From Cornus controversa (taxonomy: Eukaryota; Streptophyta; Magnoliopsida; Cornales; Cornaceae), in assembly GCA_026545225.1 (NCBI GenBank), contig CM048854.1, positions 26,146,730 through 26,210,729 on the forward strand: DNA of 64,000 nt, given 5' to 3'. Made by a program: the position numbers and the translations under genes. Shown in pieces: positions 26,264 through 38,947 of this stretch (position 1 is the first letter of the stretch; each line of letters starts with the position of its first letter). Below the pieces are notes generated by a model. That model was not told where the DNA came from, did not search any database, and saw only the letters and a program-made list of their open reading frames with translations.

Positions 26264-26271
26264 TATAAATA
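26264..26271 (+). promoter_or_regulatory. TATA box of the NPF4.6-like gene
   Basis: TATAAATA inside GGTGTATAAATAGGAGG, 209 bp upstream of the start codon. A transcription start near 26295-26305 would give a 5' UTR of about 180 nt. The position and the perfect match make it the likely core promoter. Confidence 0.7.
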
Positions 26272-26479
26272 GGAGGCAAATTAAGCCACCTTTGGCTGTC
26301 TCAGAATCAACAAATTAAGAAGCATTTGGGAAGTGAGAGCTTTTGGTTTCGATACTTTTACAGTTGAGTTTTTTGTCCAACAAAAAGCAAGCAATATTAT
26401 TTTGAAGAATATAGAGTATAGCTACACATATTTATGTAGAAAGGGAGAGTGAGAGAGGGAGGGAAGACAAGGAAAGAAA

Positions 26480-26625
26480 ATGATGCATAGAGAAGGGACA
26501 AGAAAGGATTTCAAAGTAGAATCTGTGTCTGGTAATTGTGTGGAGGAGATCTCTGTCGATTGGAGAGGCAGACCCTGCAGGCCTAGCAAGCATGGTGGAA
26601 TGACTTCAGCTGCTTTTGTCCTTGG

Positions 26626-26663
<38 letters not shown>

Positions 26664-27351
26664 ATACATTCATGTTCACCATTTTCATATCTACTTCCAA
26701 CAAGTCTAGTCTGAATTTCCAATTTCAAAATAGCATGCTTCTATGCTAGCTCTTAGTTTTGTTCTTCATTTTCTTATAATTAATTTGCTTGTTTTCCAAG
26801 GCTACAACTTTTAGACTCTCTCTCTCTCTCTCTCTACACTAGTCTAACAGACTGAGCCGCGGTTTTGTGATGCATGGATTCAATTCAACAGGATTCATTG
26901 AATCAGCTCTTTCCTTCATTTTGTAATACTATTTTTCTATTAGTGAAGTGGGTGACTAATATAGTAAGATTTCTTAATGGAAGCAATAGATGGAATTGAG
27001 TCTAGAAATTTGCATTTTTTAGATAATTGTCTTAAGTGGGTGCTCATTTCAATTCTTTAAATTATATATTATTATGTATTCTGATTTTTTTTTTACTTTA
27101 TGTGGTGGTTTGTGGATGATTCAGGCCTCCAGGCTTTTGAGATGATGGCAATTGCAGCTGTTGGGAACAATCTCATAACCTATGTGTTCAATGAGATGCA
27201 CTTTCCTTTGTCAAAGTCTGCTAACATAGTAACAAACTTCATAGGGACTGTTTTTCTACTTTCCCTCCTTGGTGGGTTCCTGTCAGATTCCTATCTTGGA
27301 AGCTTCTGGACCATGTTGATCTTTGGGTTTGTGGAGCTCTCTGTAAGTCTA

Positions 27352-27382
<31 letters not shown>

Positions 27383-30376
27383 TACATATCCCTATCCTAT
27401 GTGCTTCTTAATCATTTCTAAACCATGTTCTTGTCTCTTTGACACAGTTCACAAATAGTGGCTTCTACATGCTTATCTATTTTTCTGTCTAATCTATAAA
27501 AGTTCAGAGAAGAGCTAAATTAACACACCTAAAGCCTAAAGGGGATGTTTTATAAAGGTTTTTGTTATGAACCATTGATTACCTGCACCTTAAGCTTAAA
27601 AAACGACAAATCCAATGCATGAGACTCCCATCATGTGAGATTTAGAGAGGGTCAGATGTATGCAATCTGCATGCGGAGAGACTATTTTCGTGTTTCGAAC
27701 CCGTAATCTCTAGGTCACAGCGGAACAACCTTATCTGCACCCTAAGCTTAGTAGATCATAAAAATATAATTATAATTGATAATTAGTATAGGGATAGAAA
27801 GAGAGAGATGGATACTATTTCATGTAATCTAGTTTTGGATGAGAGATGGTATATATATATATATATATATTATTCTTAACATACTATGGTTTTGGTATTG
27901 CAGGGATTTATATTATTGTCTGTCCAAGCCCATCTCCCACAACTGAAGCCACCCCACTGCGACATGGTGGCCAACAGAGGGCACTGTTTGGAAGCAAAAG
28001 GATACAAAGCTTTGATATTCTTTGTAGCACTCTACTTGGTGGCTCTGGGAAGTGGGTGTCTAAAGCCTAACATAATCTCCCATGGTGCTGACCAATTCAG
28101 AAAAGAAGACTCCAAGCAATCCAAGATACTCTCTACATACTTCAACTGTGCCTACTTCGCCTTCTGCACCGGTGAGCTTGTCGCGCTTACTGTTCTTGTC
28201 TGGGTGCAAACACACTCGGGGATGGATGTCGGCTTTGGAGTCTCTGCTGCTGCCATGGCAGTGGGATTGATCAGCTTGATTTCTGGTACATTTGTTTACA
28301 GAAACAAACCGCCTCGCGGAAGCATCTTCACGCCAATTGCACAAGTAATTTTGGTTACCATTCTCATGTAGTGTAGAGAACTTTGTAGGTTTTCTTTTTC
28401 TTTCATTTAGGAGACTAAGTAGCCTTTTTTTTTACTGGACTGTTATTGTCCAGGTTTGTTGAGCAAGAAAGCTTTCTAACCATTTTTTAAGCTAATAAAC
28501 TCACAGAAAGGTAAAATCAGAAAGTTCTTTTAGCTTCTACTTTAGTTACTTTACAAGTTGAAGTACTCTCTCTCTCTCTCTATATATATATATAGAAACA
28601 CACACACACACAAATATATATGCTTGTGCAAATATTTTGAGGGTTCTTCTCTTTTTTTTTTTTTTTTCTTTTCTTTTTAATAATGTGACTTGACTTAGAT
28701 TTTGTGGTAGTTTTTCATTTAGTCTTCTATTTGTTTGTTTATTTTAAGACAATTGAAAAAGTGTTTTCCTCAGTTTTCTTTAGTGTTGGACTTCATCATT
28801 TAGCTAATCAGTAAATAATTCTGCAACCTTTTGGTGAATAAAAATCAATGACAGAGATACTACTAATATAGTAATATAAGCTTTTCTTTATACAGTAAGG
28901 TTACAATGGTCTCTGATCATTCATGCTTTTATTCAATGTTTAGTAATTACTTTATTTCATCAAACAGTGAAATTTGTCCATGTTACATCACTATTACAGT
29001 CAGCTTCTCTAAACTTCCCTTTTTTCTTTTTGTTTTTTGGACAGAAGAAAACAGCATTATTATCTCATTTCAGTTCCTCATTTTTTCTTGTTTCTTTTTT
29101 TTTTCCTCCTTTTAAAAGGTGTTTGTAGCTGCAATTACAAAGAGAAAACAGATTTGTCCTTCAAACTCAGAGATGCTTCATGGAAACCAAAATATTGTGC
29201 AAAGGAGTGTTTCTGCAACATCACCAAATGTCACAAATCTCTTTCATACAGAAAAGTTCAGGTGGGGTGGAACTTTTGACAATTGGATTTCTAAAATTTA
29301 TAACCCATAATAAAATCTAATAAATCAACAAAAATTATTATTTTTTTACACCTGAAATCTGTGTTGGGAATATTTCTAACCTATATGTACTGGGTATTGA
29401 AAGTTTCAACTTTTATATTTTAGATAGATGCTACTTGTTCATATTGCAACTAATTAAAACCATTTACTAACAAACTTGTAGATTTCTGGACAAGGCCTGT
29501 ATCAAAGTTCAAGATGGAACTCAAATGAAAGAAAGTCCATGGAGACTATGCACAGTGACACAAGTTGAGCAAGTGAAGATAATCATCTCAGTCATTCCCA
29601 TATTCGCATGCACCATAATCTTCAACACCATTTTAGCTCAGCTCCAAACATTCTCAGTCCAACAAGGAAGCGCCATGAACACGCGCCTCACAAAGAACTT
29701 CCAAATCCCGCCAGCGTCTCTTCAATCCATCCCTTACCTAATGCTCATATTTGTAGTCCCTCTCTACGAGACTGTTTTCATCCCAATTGCTAGGCGAATC
29801 ACTGGGAGGGATTCAGGAATCTCGCCTCTACAAAGGGTTGGCATCGGGCTCTTTTTATCAACCTTCTCCATGGTCTCGGCTGCAGTGATAGAGAACAGGA
29901 GAAGAAACTTAGCTCTAAACTTCAACAGGACTCTGTCCATATTCTGGATTGCGCCACAGTTTCTCATATTCGGACTCTCAGAGATGTTCACCGCAGTGGG
30001 ACTTATCGAGTTCTTCTACAAACAATCCTTGGAAGGGATGCAATCCTTTTTGACTGCAATGACTTACTGCTCATACTCATTTGGGTTCTATTTGAGCTCC
30101 CTTTTAGTTTCTCTAGTGAACAAAATTACCTCAGGCTCTTCTAGAGTTGGCTGGCTCAGTGACAATGACCTCAACAAGGATAGGCTTGACCTATTCTATT
30201 GGTTGTTAGCTGCACTAAGTCTCATCAACTTCTTCAACTATCTTTTCTGGTCCAGATGGTATTCTTACAATCCTTCTCTATCACCCACTCCACCACATGA
30301 GCCCCAAAGACAAGATTCAGTGAACCACAGTTTCAACTCTTCAAAGGGCATTGGAGTTGACAATATTATGCCTTGA
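26480..30376 (+). CDS. NPF4.6: NPF4.6-like (NRT1.2/AIT1 clade) membrane transporter, five exons
   Basis: Exons 26480-26624, 27125-27342, 27904-28344, 29119-29261 and 29482-30376 join in frame to 613 residues, a normal NPF length. All introns are GT-AG. The family (NRT1/PTR, major facilitator superfamily) has twelve membrane segments. Arabidopsis NPF4.6 is reported as a low-affinity nitrate and abscisic-acid importer of the plasma membrane, so the substrate here is inferred. Supporting motifs are GRPCRPSKHGG near residue 30, NEMHFPLSKSANIVTNF, LGGFLSDSYLGSFWTM, VALGSGCLKPNIISHGADQF, KESPWRLCTVTQVEQVK, LQTFSVQQGS and NDLNKDRLDLFYWLL. The ExxER proton-coupling motif of many NPF proteins is not present in helix 1 (FEMMAIAAVGNN), as is usual in this clade. 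The start is the first ATG after the TATA box; a second ATG follows directly. Paralogues NPF4.3 to 4.5 are the main alternative. Intron 2 carries a SINE. Confidence 0.93.
26625..26662 (+). repeat. (CT)n(AT)n microsatellite forming the intron 1 donor of the NPF gene
   Basis: The donor GT at 26625 runs straight into (CT) repeats and then (AT). Intron positions +3 onward are therefore repeat, not the AAGT consensus. Confidence 0.85.
27343..27381 (+). repeat. (CT)n(CA)n microsatellite just inside intron 2
   Basis: The donor here is a good GTAAGT, followed within a few bases by (CT) and (CA) repeats to about 27381. Confidence 0.85.
27599..27734 (-). mobile_element. tRNA-derived SINE (Au-like) in intron 2 of the NPF gene
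   Basis: Flanked by a 16-bp target duplication with one mismatch: CTGCACCTTAAGCTTA (27583-27598) and CTGCACCCTAAGCTTA (27735-27750). Read on the minus strand it has an A-box-like start (AAGGTTGTTCCGCTGTGACC), a B box (GGGTTCGAAACACG), and a 3' part (GGGAGTCTCATGCATTGG) like the Au SINE family. It ends in a short T run. Length is about 136 bp. The long exact-type duplication shows L1-type retroposition and a fairly recent date. Confidence 0.8.
28567..28622 (+). repeat. Compound microsatellite in intron 3 of the NPF gene
   Basis: (CT)n, (AT)n and (CA)n in succession within the third intron, well away from both splice sites. Confidence 0.85.
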
Positions 30377-30834
30377 ATAACATTTTCTCTCTCTAATGAT
30401 TCCCCCCCTCCTCATCCTTTCTCTTGACTTGTGTACTAAAAGAAAGAAAACCCTAGAATGATTGTCACGATAAACTTAGACCCACTCAGTGCACCTGCTA
30501 GTTTGACCACTATAGTGCATATGCATAGTTGGTTCCCTTCTTTTATAATAGTAATTGACACTGTAGGTGGACTTCTTAGGGTCCCCAAGGTTCTTAAGTT
30601 GATTCCAAGGATCTACAATGAAGTTAGGCCAAATCTGATCATCAGCCATAAGATTCAATGAACTCTCATAGTTTTCCTTCCTTCTGTACATTTGGTGGAA
30701 AGAAGAAAGATGCCAGTGGTGGGGTTGTGCTTTGTGCTTTAATTAGTTAAAAGCAGAGTCTTTTTAAAGCAAATCTAATCTTTTGAATGTGAGTCATGAG
30801 TATGAAACGTATGGTTCCTTCTATGCCTTCTATG

Positions 30835-30840
30835 AATAAA
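30835..30840 (+). terminator. Likely polyadenylation signal of the NPF gene
   Basis: AATAAA about 460 bp after the stop codon, the first perfect hexamer on this strand. It predicts a 3' end near 30855-30870. Confidence 0.45.
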
Positions 30841-32270
30841 GTAAAAACCATTGAAATGGTCAAGAAATAAAATTCATTTTTCAATTGTGCTAGGGAAAAA
30901 GTTGTTCGCATAATTTTATTACTCCGACAATCACTTTCACCTTCGCAAGGTGTGTGTTTTCCGTTGGATATAGGACCTCCCTGCCACTGTCTAACTCCAT
31001 TATTATCATCCTATGTATTCAATGCCAGATAGTGATTTTCATCATAATCCCATTCCATATGTCGGCTAAAAGACTCTCATGGTCCCCATTAGCAGCAATA
31101 TTTACCAGCACATTTGGCCCCATGTCGCGCTCTGCAATCTTCCAATAAGTCAAGGGCTTTATCATGGCTCAAGCATTAAGATCGTTAACACTACCTAATG
31201 AAAAACAGCATGTGCAATTTAAAAATGTCTTCATCTTTTGCATATGCACAGCTTGTCCAATATAAAAATGTCTCCATCTTTCATGTTTGTAAGTGCGATT
31301 TTTTTTCAGAGACTCGACACTCTCAGGAGTTGAACATGAAAACTCTGAACTGTTTCTAAAGGCTCTATGCCAACTCAACCGTGTGATGTTTGTAATAGAT
31401 TACTAAATTAATCATTTTTTTATTTTTTTCTTAAGAATAATATATTAACCTTAGACACTACACTAAAGGGTATGGAAAGTCCCAAAGTGGCCAGTGGTAT
31501 TGGGTTCAGCTCTAATCACAGACACTAGTATCAAAGCGAACTAATCTTTTGCCTTTCACTAAGGAATACCGTGTGCTCTACTGGGATTTACGTAAAGGTT
31601 GTCCACTAGACTAAAATAGTTTTTTTTTAAATTTTAGTTTTGAACATTCTTTTATTGGAAGACCAATATCGCAATTGTGTAGAGGTTGTCTAGTAGATTA
31701 AAATAGTTGGTTTAAATTGGAAGATCAATATCGCAATTGTGTAGAAGTTGTCTAGTATACTAAAATAGTTGGTTTAAACGCTGCTTATTTAATATCTTAT
31801 TATAAACATCTAAATAATGGGTGATAAGAATTTGGGTTAAGTGAAGTTTTAAGATTCTGAGGTTGTGGATGACACCTTTTAGATTAGCAAAGGTTGTGGT
31901 TGATTTTCGGAATTGAGAAATTTTTTTTTATAAAAATAAAGTTTAAAGACTCAAAAGAAGAAAACAGAGAGTCTTGGAGACAAGAAAGTGGCTAGTGGTG
32001 TTATATATATATATATTCAAATCTTAATATATATGGAGAAAGGTAAATTCTACTTTTCCTTTGTTTAGTTGAATTAAAAATAAAATTTTGTGCATTTTTC
32101 CAAAGGAGCTGAAGATTCCATTTGGACAATGAAAGATTCTGCATATTTTTAGAATTAAGTTGTAATTGTATGACATTACTGCTAAACTTCGGGACACACA
32201 GTGAATTATCCCTTCTTCCATATCTGATTGTGTGGCATGTAAAAGAGAGATGCAAAAGCATGGGCAAATA
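30841..32270. other. Intergenic between transporter and MO-A
   Basis: Mostly featureless. On the minus strand, 31140-30950 has a less AT-rich stretch with an open reading (AERDMGPNVLVNIAANG) that looks protein-like but matches nothing I recognise. It may be an exon remnant. At about 31640-31780 a short unit (GGTTGTCTAGTAGAYTAAAATAGT) occurs two to three times in tandem. An (AT) run lies at 32001-32014. Confidence 0.45.
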
Positions 32271-32650
32271 CAAACATTTATTTATTTTTCTTTTTTTGGT
32301 TATGTAAAATTAATTAAAGGAAAGAAATATATGTACAAGAAACAGAAGATCTGAGAAGGCCCGGCTCTAAATGCCATAACATAACAACCAGAAATAGGAA
32401 AACACTTTGAACCAAAAAATACAGCAGTAGCAGCAGCAAATATATGATTCTGATCACATGGCTGAAGTCATTCCAAATGGAGACATCTAAAGAAACACAT
32501 ATGACCACTAGATAGAAAGCAATGAGCTGATATGACCACTAGATAGAAAGCTCCGAGCAAAAAAGTTACATGAAAAACATTTGTACAATCATAGCAGCAG
32601 CAAATACAATAACATTAAAGTAACAATGTATTCGAATTAAAGTCTATGCA

Positions 32651-35600
32651 TCAAAGGTGTCCACAGTCATATCTGGTATGATAACTTGAGTTACTAAAGA
32701 AAATAGCCATGACGACAAAACAAGCAAGTTTTATCACCAATGATGAGGTTTCCATTCGCGTACCAGTAAGGTAAGTTTGTGTTGACAATTGCACCAGCCT
32801 CATTCTCCGTTCTTTCAGATATTGATCCATTGCTTCTCCAACTTGGTGCACCATCATCTGCCTCCTCCCACTTTTGATCGGATAAACAACACTCATCTTC
32901 TGTGCCAGGCATCTAGCAAACACAATCGCATCTTCTAAAGCTGCCGAGCCACCCTGTCCCAGGAACGGGCCCATTACATGCATGGCATCACCGGCTACTG
33001 TCACTGTTCCTTTCCGAAACCTTCCAAGTAGCACATCCCACGGTGGACGATACCATAAGTGTGTGAGAGACAGTGTGTTCAGGTCACTGTTTTTTGCCAT
33101 TTCTGTTAATTCTGTTGGGAAACCACTTGTTGATTCCAAAGCCAATTGTCTGATGAGCTCTGCATCCCCCCAAACTTTTGCATCTGTCCATGTAAATAAT
33201 AGCCATTAAGAATGTAAGTAAGACACCAAACCAATAATTATTTTTTTATAAAAAAAAAAAAAGAAAAAGAACCAATTAGGTAGTAGAAAAAGAAACAAAC
33301 TGGCACTTTAAAGGGAAGTTATACAAATGAAGGTCTCCAACCAACTGGTATAGTTATTATTCCAATTACTTTGAAGCCTAACAAAGATTGCACCAGAACA
33401 AATGTTTGAGTCATCTAGTAATAACTTGTTAGATGGTTGTGGTTATTTTGGCATTTTGGCCAACTTTTTCTAATTCAAAATTCTTTGAATTGCAAAGGAA
33501 AGGGTTGTGGAATGGCTATTTGTTGCAAAACACTACCCCCAAAATTAATACTAATTGTGCTAAAACATTAAACTCAATGCATTTGGGGATACACTAAAAT
33601 TTGAGTCCAATTATCCAATTGGTTGGCCACTTCGCCTCCATGGTTACTACTCATGTATTATTCCTTTGGTGGCCTGGTGTCTAGGCCTTTATTTTTATCA
33701 ATAACATAGGTAGTGTTTGGTCATTAGAAGTACTACTGTTCTTGCTTTCAGAAAAATTAGCCATTATTTTCTTTCTTTGAGTAATTGCTCCAGAATGCCG
33801 TATATGTTACTTACAAAGGAAAAAGGATATAAACATAAAAACATGTAAATCTGCATTTAACTTGTAAGCAATGATGCAAATTCAACTGCAGTAGTCTAGA
33901 GTTTACCCATAAAAGTCAATTGCTGAACTACGAACCAGAAGACTAACTCATCATTAATTGGAACCCTTCCCACTAAAATGTTCCCTCTCCTCATTCGGAC
34001 TAACTCATGGGTAAATGTGTGACCATTCGGATAATTCGTCAAACCTCTCACCGTGCACATAGTGAAAAATTTTGTAGGCTTTAGCTCAAGGAAATCCGCA
34101 ACTACTGACCTGGCACCATCACATCCGATCAAAACCTGTGATATGGCGAGTAAAAACATAAACTACAATTTTCTCGTTTATATGTATCTTAGTATCATGA
34201 CCACATTAAAATTACGCTTTTCTTATTGTTTTTGTGCTGGTTTCAGTTAAGAATTTATCTTCGGTTGCAATTTGAAAAGATCCTCCATTGTCTATACTAG
34301 AAGATTGTGTTCTTAATTACCCAAAATCATCTAACTGTTCAAATTTAGGAATATGTTAATCTCTTAGGTGTAATCATCAATGGAAAAGTTTGCATTTCTT
34401 GATTAGAGGTGATGTGACTGAAGAACAAGGTGGATTTGATGATTCATTATCTCTTGTTCATGAAGTTTCATTTCATTTGAGTTTGAGAACTGATTACTGA
34501 ATTTCTCAATTTTAAGTTCACAAAAATTGAGCATAAAAAAATGTAATTAGGTTAAATTGTGATGATTCCACCATATGTAAAACAATTTTAGTCTAGCTTT
34601 TTATTGTTTTCAGAAGATGACTGTAGGTAACCACTAGAGTAGAATATGCAATTTTTAACAATGTCTGCATGAGATAAATTACAAGTATTCTTGCTATATA
34701 GGCCAAAAAATTATAATTGACAACAATAAGAGCTCATACTACCTCGAATTAGTTCTAAGTTAAGTGTCAAAGCCCACCTATTTTAAAACAATCAAACAAT
34801 AAAGTTGGTCTACAAGGTTTTGTTTTTGCTATACAAGAAGAGTATTGAATCTCACTGATCATGGCAGTTATGGAGGACCAGACAATGCATTTAATGGAGC
34901 AGAGTGTTTAATGTTTATATTGAACTTAATTCTTATAAATAATTGAAATTGAGATAAGCAACAATACCTTGGCCGTAACAGAACTCCCATCATGAAGCTG
35001 AAGAATTGGATAAGAAGTTAGAGGGTCCAATTTTACAGAGACTACTTGGCATCCAAAATGTATTGTACCAACTGGCAATGCATCCGCTAAGGACTTGATC
35101 AAGTCACTCCGTTTCAAGCAACGAGCTTCACCAGTCCTATCAAAGTTAAAAATTTACTTCCCTGATGGGAAATATCTAATTCTTTTCTTCTTTTTCTTTT
35201 TTTAAATTATGTTCCATGTTCTTTAACTTCTAGTTCATTGTCTTTGTAAAAAAAATTCGTCATAATTCTCATATGTAGGTTACATCTATGGACAATTCTA
35301 TTGCTGGAGTATATATACACATGTATTCGTGTATATATATGTATGTTCTTCTTGGGATTTAAATTAGAACACAAAGTTTATGAACTTACCCGAATAATGT
35401 TTCTTTTTGCTTAGCCTTGTCTAGCAATATATCTCGCATCCTATGCACAAAACCAGGAGTTAGAGAAATACAAATGATGCTAGGATAAGCAAATGTATGA
35501 ACGTTCATGTAAACATCTATTGGCACATGTTACCCCCTCATTAACCATTCAGTAATAATTTTGAAATAGAGATATGGAAGAGTTATACTAATAGAATCAA

Positions 35601-36283
35601 AGAAAGATTGATTATGTAAAAATAAATAAATAAATGCCTCTTGTATATTATGTGATCAACGAATAGAATATAAACTTGAAAGGAAAATTTGATAGAAGGT
35701 ATTAGGCCAACCATGTCTTAGAAAGAAATTGAATTAACAATCTATTGTCCATACTACACAATAAGGCCTAATGTAAGAAATATTTTGAGCATTTTATATG
35801 CATACTTTATTTTTCGTTCGTGCGTTTTGAATTCTTTACAATTACCCTCATCTTCTAAATAAACTCAAATGTTTGACTTTGGATTCCAAAATTCAAAATT
35901 AATAGTTTTTTTTTTTAAAAAGAAAAATTGATTCTCAAAAATCCCGAAATCTTGTGCTGGATAAAACAGGAAAGAACAGAGGATGTTGAAGCAAAACCCC
36001 GAGATATTCTTACGGCAGAGGGATGAACAAAAACCATAAGATTTCTAAAATTCCTTTCAGGATGTTGAAGCAAAACAAAGTAACATTGTTGTTTATATTT
36101 TGGCAAACCCACAAGCTGCTTTTGTAATACAAATGCAGATAGTGTTTGACAACGCAAGCTAATACAATCCCACTTATGACCCAAAATAGGTACCATAATG
36201 AATGCATGATGTTGGGCTAGATACAACCACAGCCTTGGTGCTCTACATGTACCATAATGTGTGTATCTGTGTATACTTATATC

Positions 36284-36347
<64 letters not shown>

Positions 36348-38875
36348 CATATACCCATGAACAAGAAGAGCTGTTTCTCTGAGCTTAGAGCCCACACCGA
36401 GCTGATCAAGAGCACGCCATCCATTAGGCAAAATGGCAATAGCTGCCCCTGTTGTACGCAACGTCTCTGATCTTTCCAAAACCACGCTTCTAATACCCTT
36501 CCTGCAAATTGCTCATGTGGTAAATACTTGTCAAATTACACAAACCTGGATACGATCCTCTCCCGTTTCTCTGCTCTTCTATGGTACTGTGCGTTTGAAT
36601 TAGGATGGCAAAACTCTGCTCATCCGGGTTTGGGTCTCCACGGGTTTAAGAGTGAAATTCGCGGGTGCCGGCAGATAGGGGAAGGTTTTGCAGTTTATAT
36701 TGAGAATTTATCCTTTGTATAAGTTTATATACAAAATTACTCTTATTATTAAAGAATGTTAATGTTTATTTGGTACAATTAAATAAATTTTAGAAAAATA
36801 TTTATTGATTTTTGTTACTTAAATATGAATTTTTAAAATATGAGTGAAAAAATTAGAAAAAAAAAAAAAGAGTTGGAATTTAAACGGATTAGGCTGGTGA
36901 AAGAAACTTTATTAGAGTGGGAAAGGGTTTTGCTAAATAGTTTTGCATGAAAACGTAGTAGAAAAATTTAAACAGGAACGGAGATGAAGCGGAAAAAACT
37001 TAATCGGAGGCGGGGATGGGGACGAGTACCATCGCCCAAAACCTCACTGTTGTCACCCATCGTTTGAATCAATAATGCACCAATCATGTAAAAGTGTTGA
37101 ATTTTCGATTTAATTATGTTACAGCATTGTAACACAATGTAATATATTGCATGAGTATTATATATTAAATAAAAATATATTATGTAAGTATTACATTCTT
37201 GTTGCGTTTGGTGTTGTAACTAGTCATATTGTGACGTAGTGTGTTGCAATTTTTAATTTAATAGTGTGCATAATTGGCATATAACGAGTGAGGAAGAGTA
37301 AAGGATTGGGATTCCTCGAATTTAATTAGGCCCTTGATGTATCATTTAAATGAATTGAGTAAAATTACACCTAGAAATATACTTCTAGAGGTTATCCAAA
37401 TTGCAAGGTCTTCACTTGTTGGTTTAAAAATTACACTGATCTTTTTGTTAAAATTTAAGGTAAAATTAGATTGATCTATTTTGAGTTTTGTCATAGGAAG
37501 AGAATTTTATCTCGGGCACAGGTAAATGGTGGAGATCATTTTATGTGAATCGTGATCAACGTGAATCCCACCTCATGTAGAGTGATTTCCATCATCTCTT
37601 ACGCAGGTCCTTTTCATAAACCTTTCCTCTTATTTAAAATTCACGTTGACTTCTTCTATTAAACATACTTTTGTTTTTAGGTTTTACCATAACAATTTTT
37701 GTGGATGTCAAAAATTTTGAAATTCTAAAATACAATTTTTTTTTTATACTCTTATTTAAAATTCACGTTGACTTCTTCTATTAAACATATTTTTGTTTTT
37801 AGGTTTTACCATAACAATTTTTGTGGATGTCAAAAATTTTGAAATTCTAAAATACAATTTTTTTTTTTTTATAAAAAAAAAATATTTGATTAAAAATCTA
37901 GATTTTAGAAGCAAATAGTAAAATTACATCCTCTGCTAACAAGGTTGGACTTCGAGTAGTTAAGCTCACTGTAATTTAAAATATATATATATAATTATGA
38001 CAAATCTAAAAAAAAGTTAGTGTAATTAATTAAACTATTACTAACTTTGTCATTTTATTATTTCCTCCTTGAGTTATTTTAACACACATTTATAAAAAAT
38101 AAAAATAAATTTGGTGTTACAAGAATAAAATTGGTATTCTTAAATTTTAAATTGCAATGTCAAATAATTACCTTTAAAAGAAAGTTTATTAAAAAAATAT
38201 GTCATACATAGGAGATGTAACTTTTCAAGTTTCAAATAAGAGGGATATGTTTGTATAACATGCAAATTTTTTTTTTACGAAAAATTACAATAAACTTCTC
38301 TTGACTTGTAGCGTTTTGCAATAAATCCATCTTGAGATTTTTTATTTTTATTTTTGACAAAAAAACCCCTCCAACTAATTCAGAGGGGGCATTGAAGACA
38401 AAAAAAATGACTAAATTGCTCATATTTTTGTTTGGACATATGTTTTATACAATTGTCACCCACCCTTTTTGTCTTGGGAGCCTTAACAGCTCTCTCTCTC
38501 TCCCATTATCTTCTTGTTCATACAATTGAGTTAATGTCCATTGGTGTATAACAAGATGAATTCACTCTTCTCGTTATAAAGGAAAGTGATGCTAATTAGA
38601 CCAAAAAAATATTGAATTTCTCGAAGTACCTATTATTTGTAGTACTACTCGTCAATTAATATCTACTATTTTCTTTAATAGTACGGAGTAATAAATAACA
38701 ACTAAGAATTGGCTGGAATTACTACCTTAAAATAACCAAATACTTTATCCAATTAGACAATCAATGTAAAGAAGATAGAGGGGGAGGAAGTGAACCTGTG
38801 AAGGGCAAGTGCGGTGGCGAGGCCACAAATCCCACCACCAGCTATGACAATCTCATTTGGTTCACCTGCATCCAT
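32651..38875 (-). CDS. MO1: FAD-dependent monooxygenase, MO1-like, tandem copy A
   Basis: Six exons on the minus strand: 38875-38796, 36501-36355, 35440-35390, 35136-34968, 34135-33907 and 33183-32651. Together they give 402 residues. FAD-binding Rossmann fold at the N-terminus: GGGICG at residues 13-18 and Glu36 at the end of the second strand. DG motif GCDGARS at about 153-159; GD motif AGDAMH at about 289-294, followed by GPFLGQGGSAALEDA. C-terminus YDCGHL, as in plant MO1/CTF2-type flavoproteins (salicylate-hydroxylase and zeaxanthin-epoxidase-like fold). The family hydroxylates an aromatic or other small substrate using FAD, NAD(P)H and oxygen; the substrate here is unknown. There is no evident transit peptide. 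All key motifs are intact, so it is probably functional. A GA-rich tract ends just before the ATG. Confidence 0.92.
36289..36347 (-). repeat. (AT)n(AG)n microsatellite at the intron 2 donor of MO-A
   Basis: On the minus strand the intron starts GTATATGC and runs at once into (CT)n then (TA)n. The same arrangement occurs in MO-B at 43262-43326 with different repeat numbers, so the repeat predates the duplication. Confidence 0.9.
37629..37870. repeat. 122-bp tandem duplication in intron 1 of MO-A
   Basis: Two nearly identical units begin at 37629 and 37751 (CTTATTTAAAATTCACGTTG). They differ at one internal base and in the length of the closing T run. MO-B intron 1 has one copy (about 44700-44800), so the duplication is specific to MO-A and young. 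Confidence 0.9.
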
Positions 38876-38947
38876 ATCTCTCTCTCTCTCTCTCTCTTCT
38901 CTCTAAAGAAGTGAACTGTACCAGCGGTCGTCTCTATCTCTTAAGTC

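Noticed and set aside
35570-36110. Mobile element insertion in MO-A intron 2 (absent from MO-B)
   Set aside because: No inverted ends or target duplication are visible. A deletion in MO-B is equally likely.
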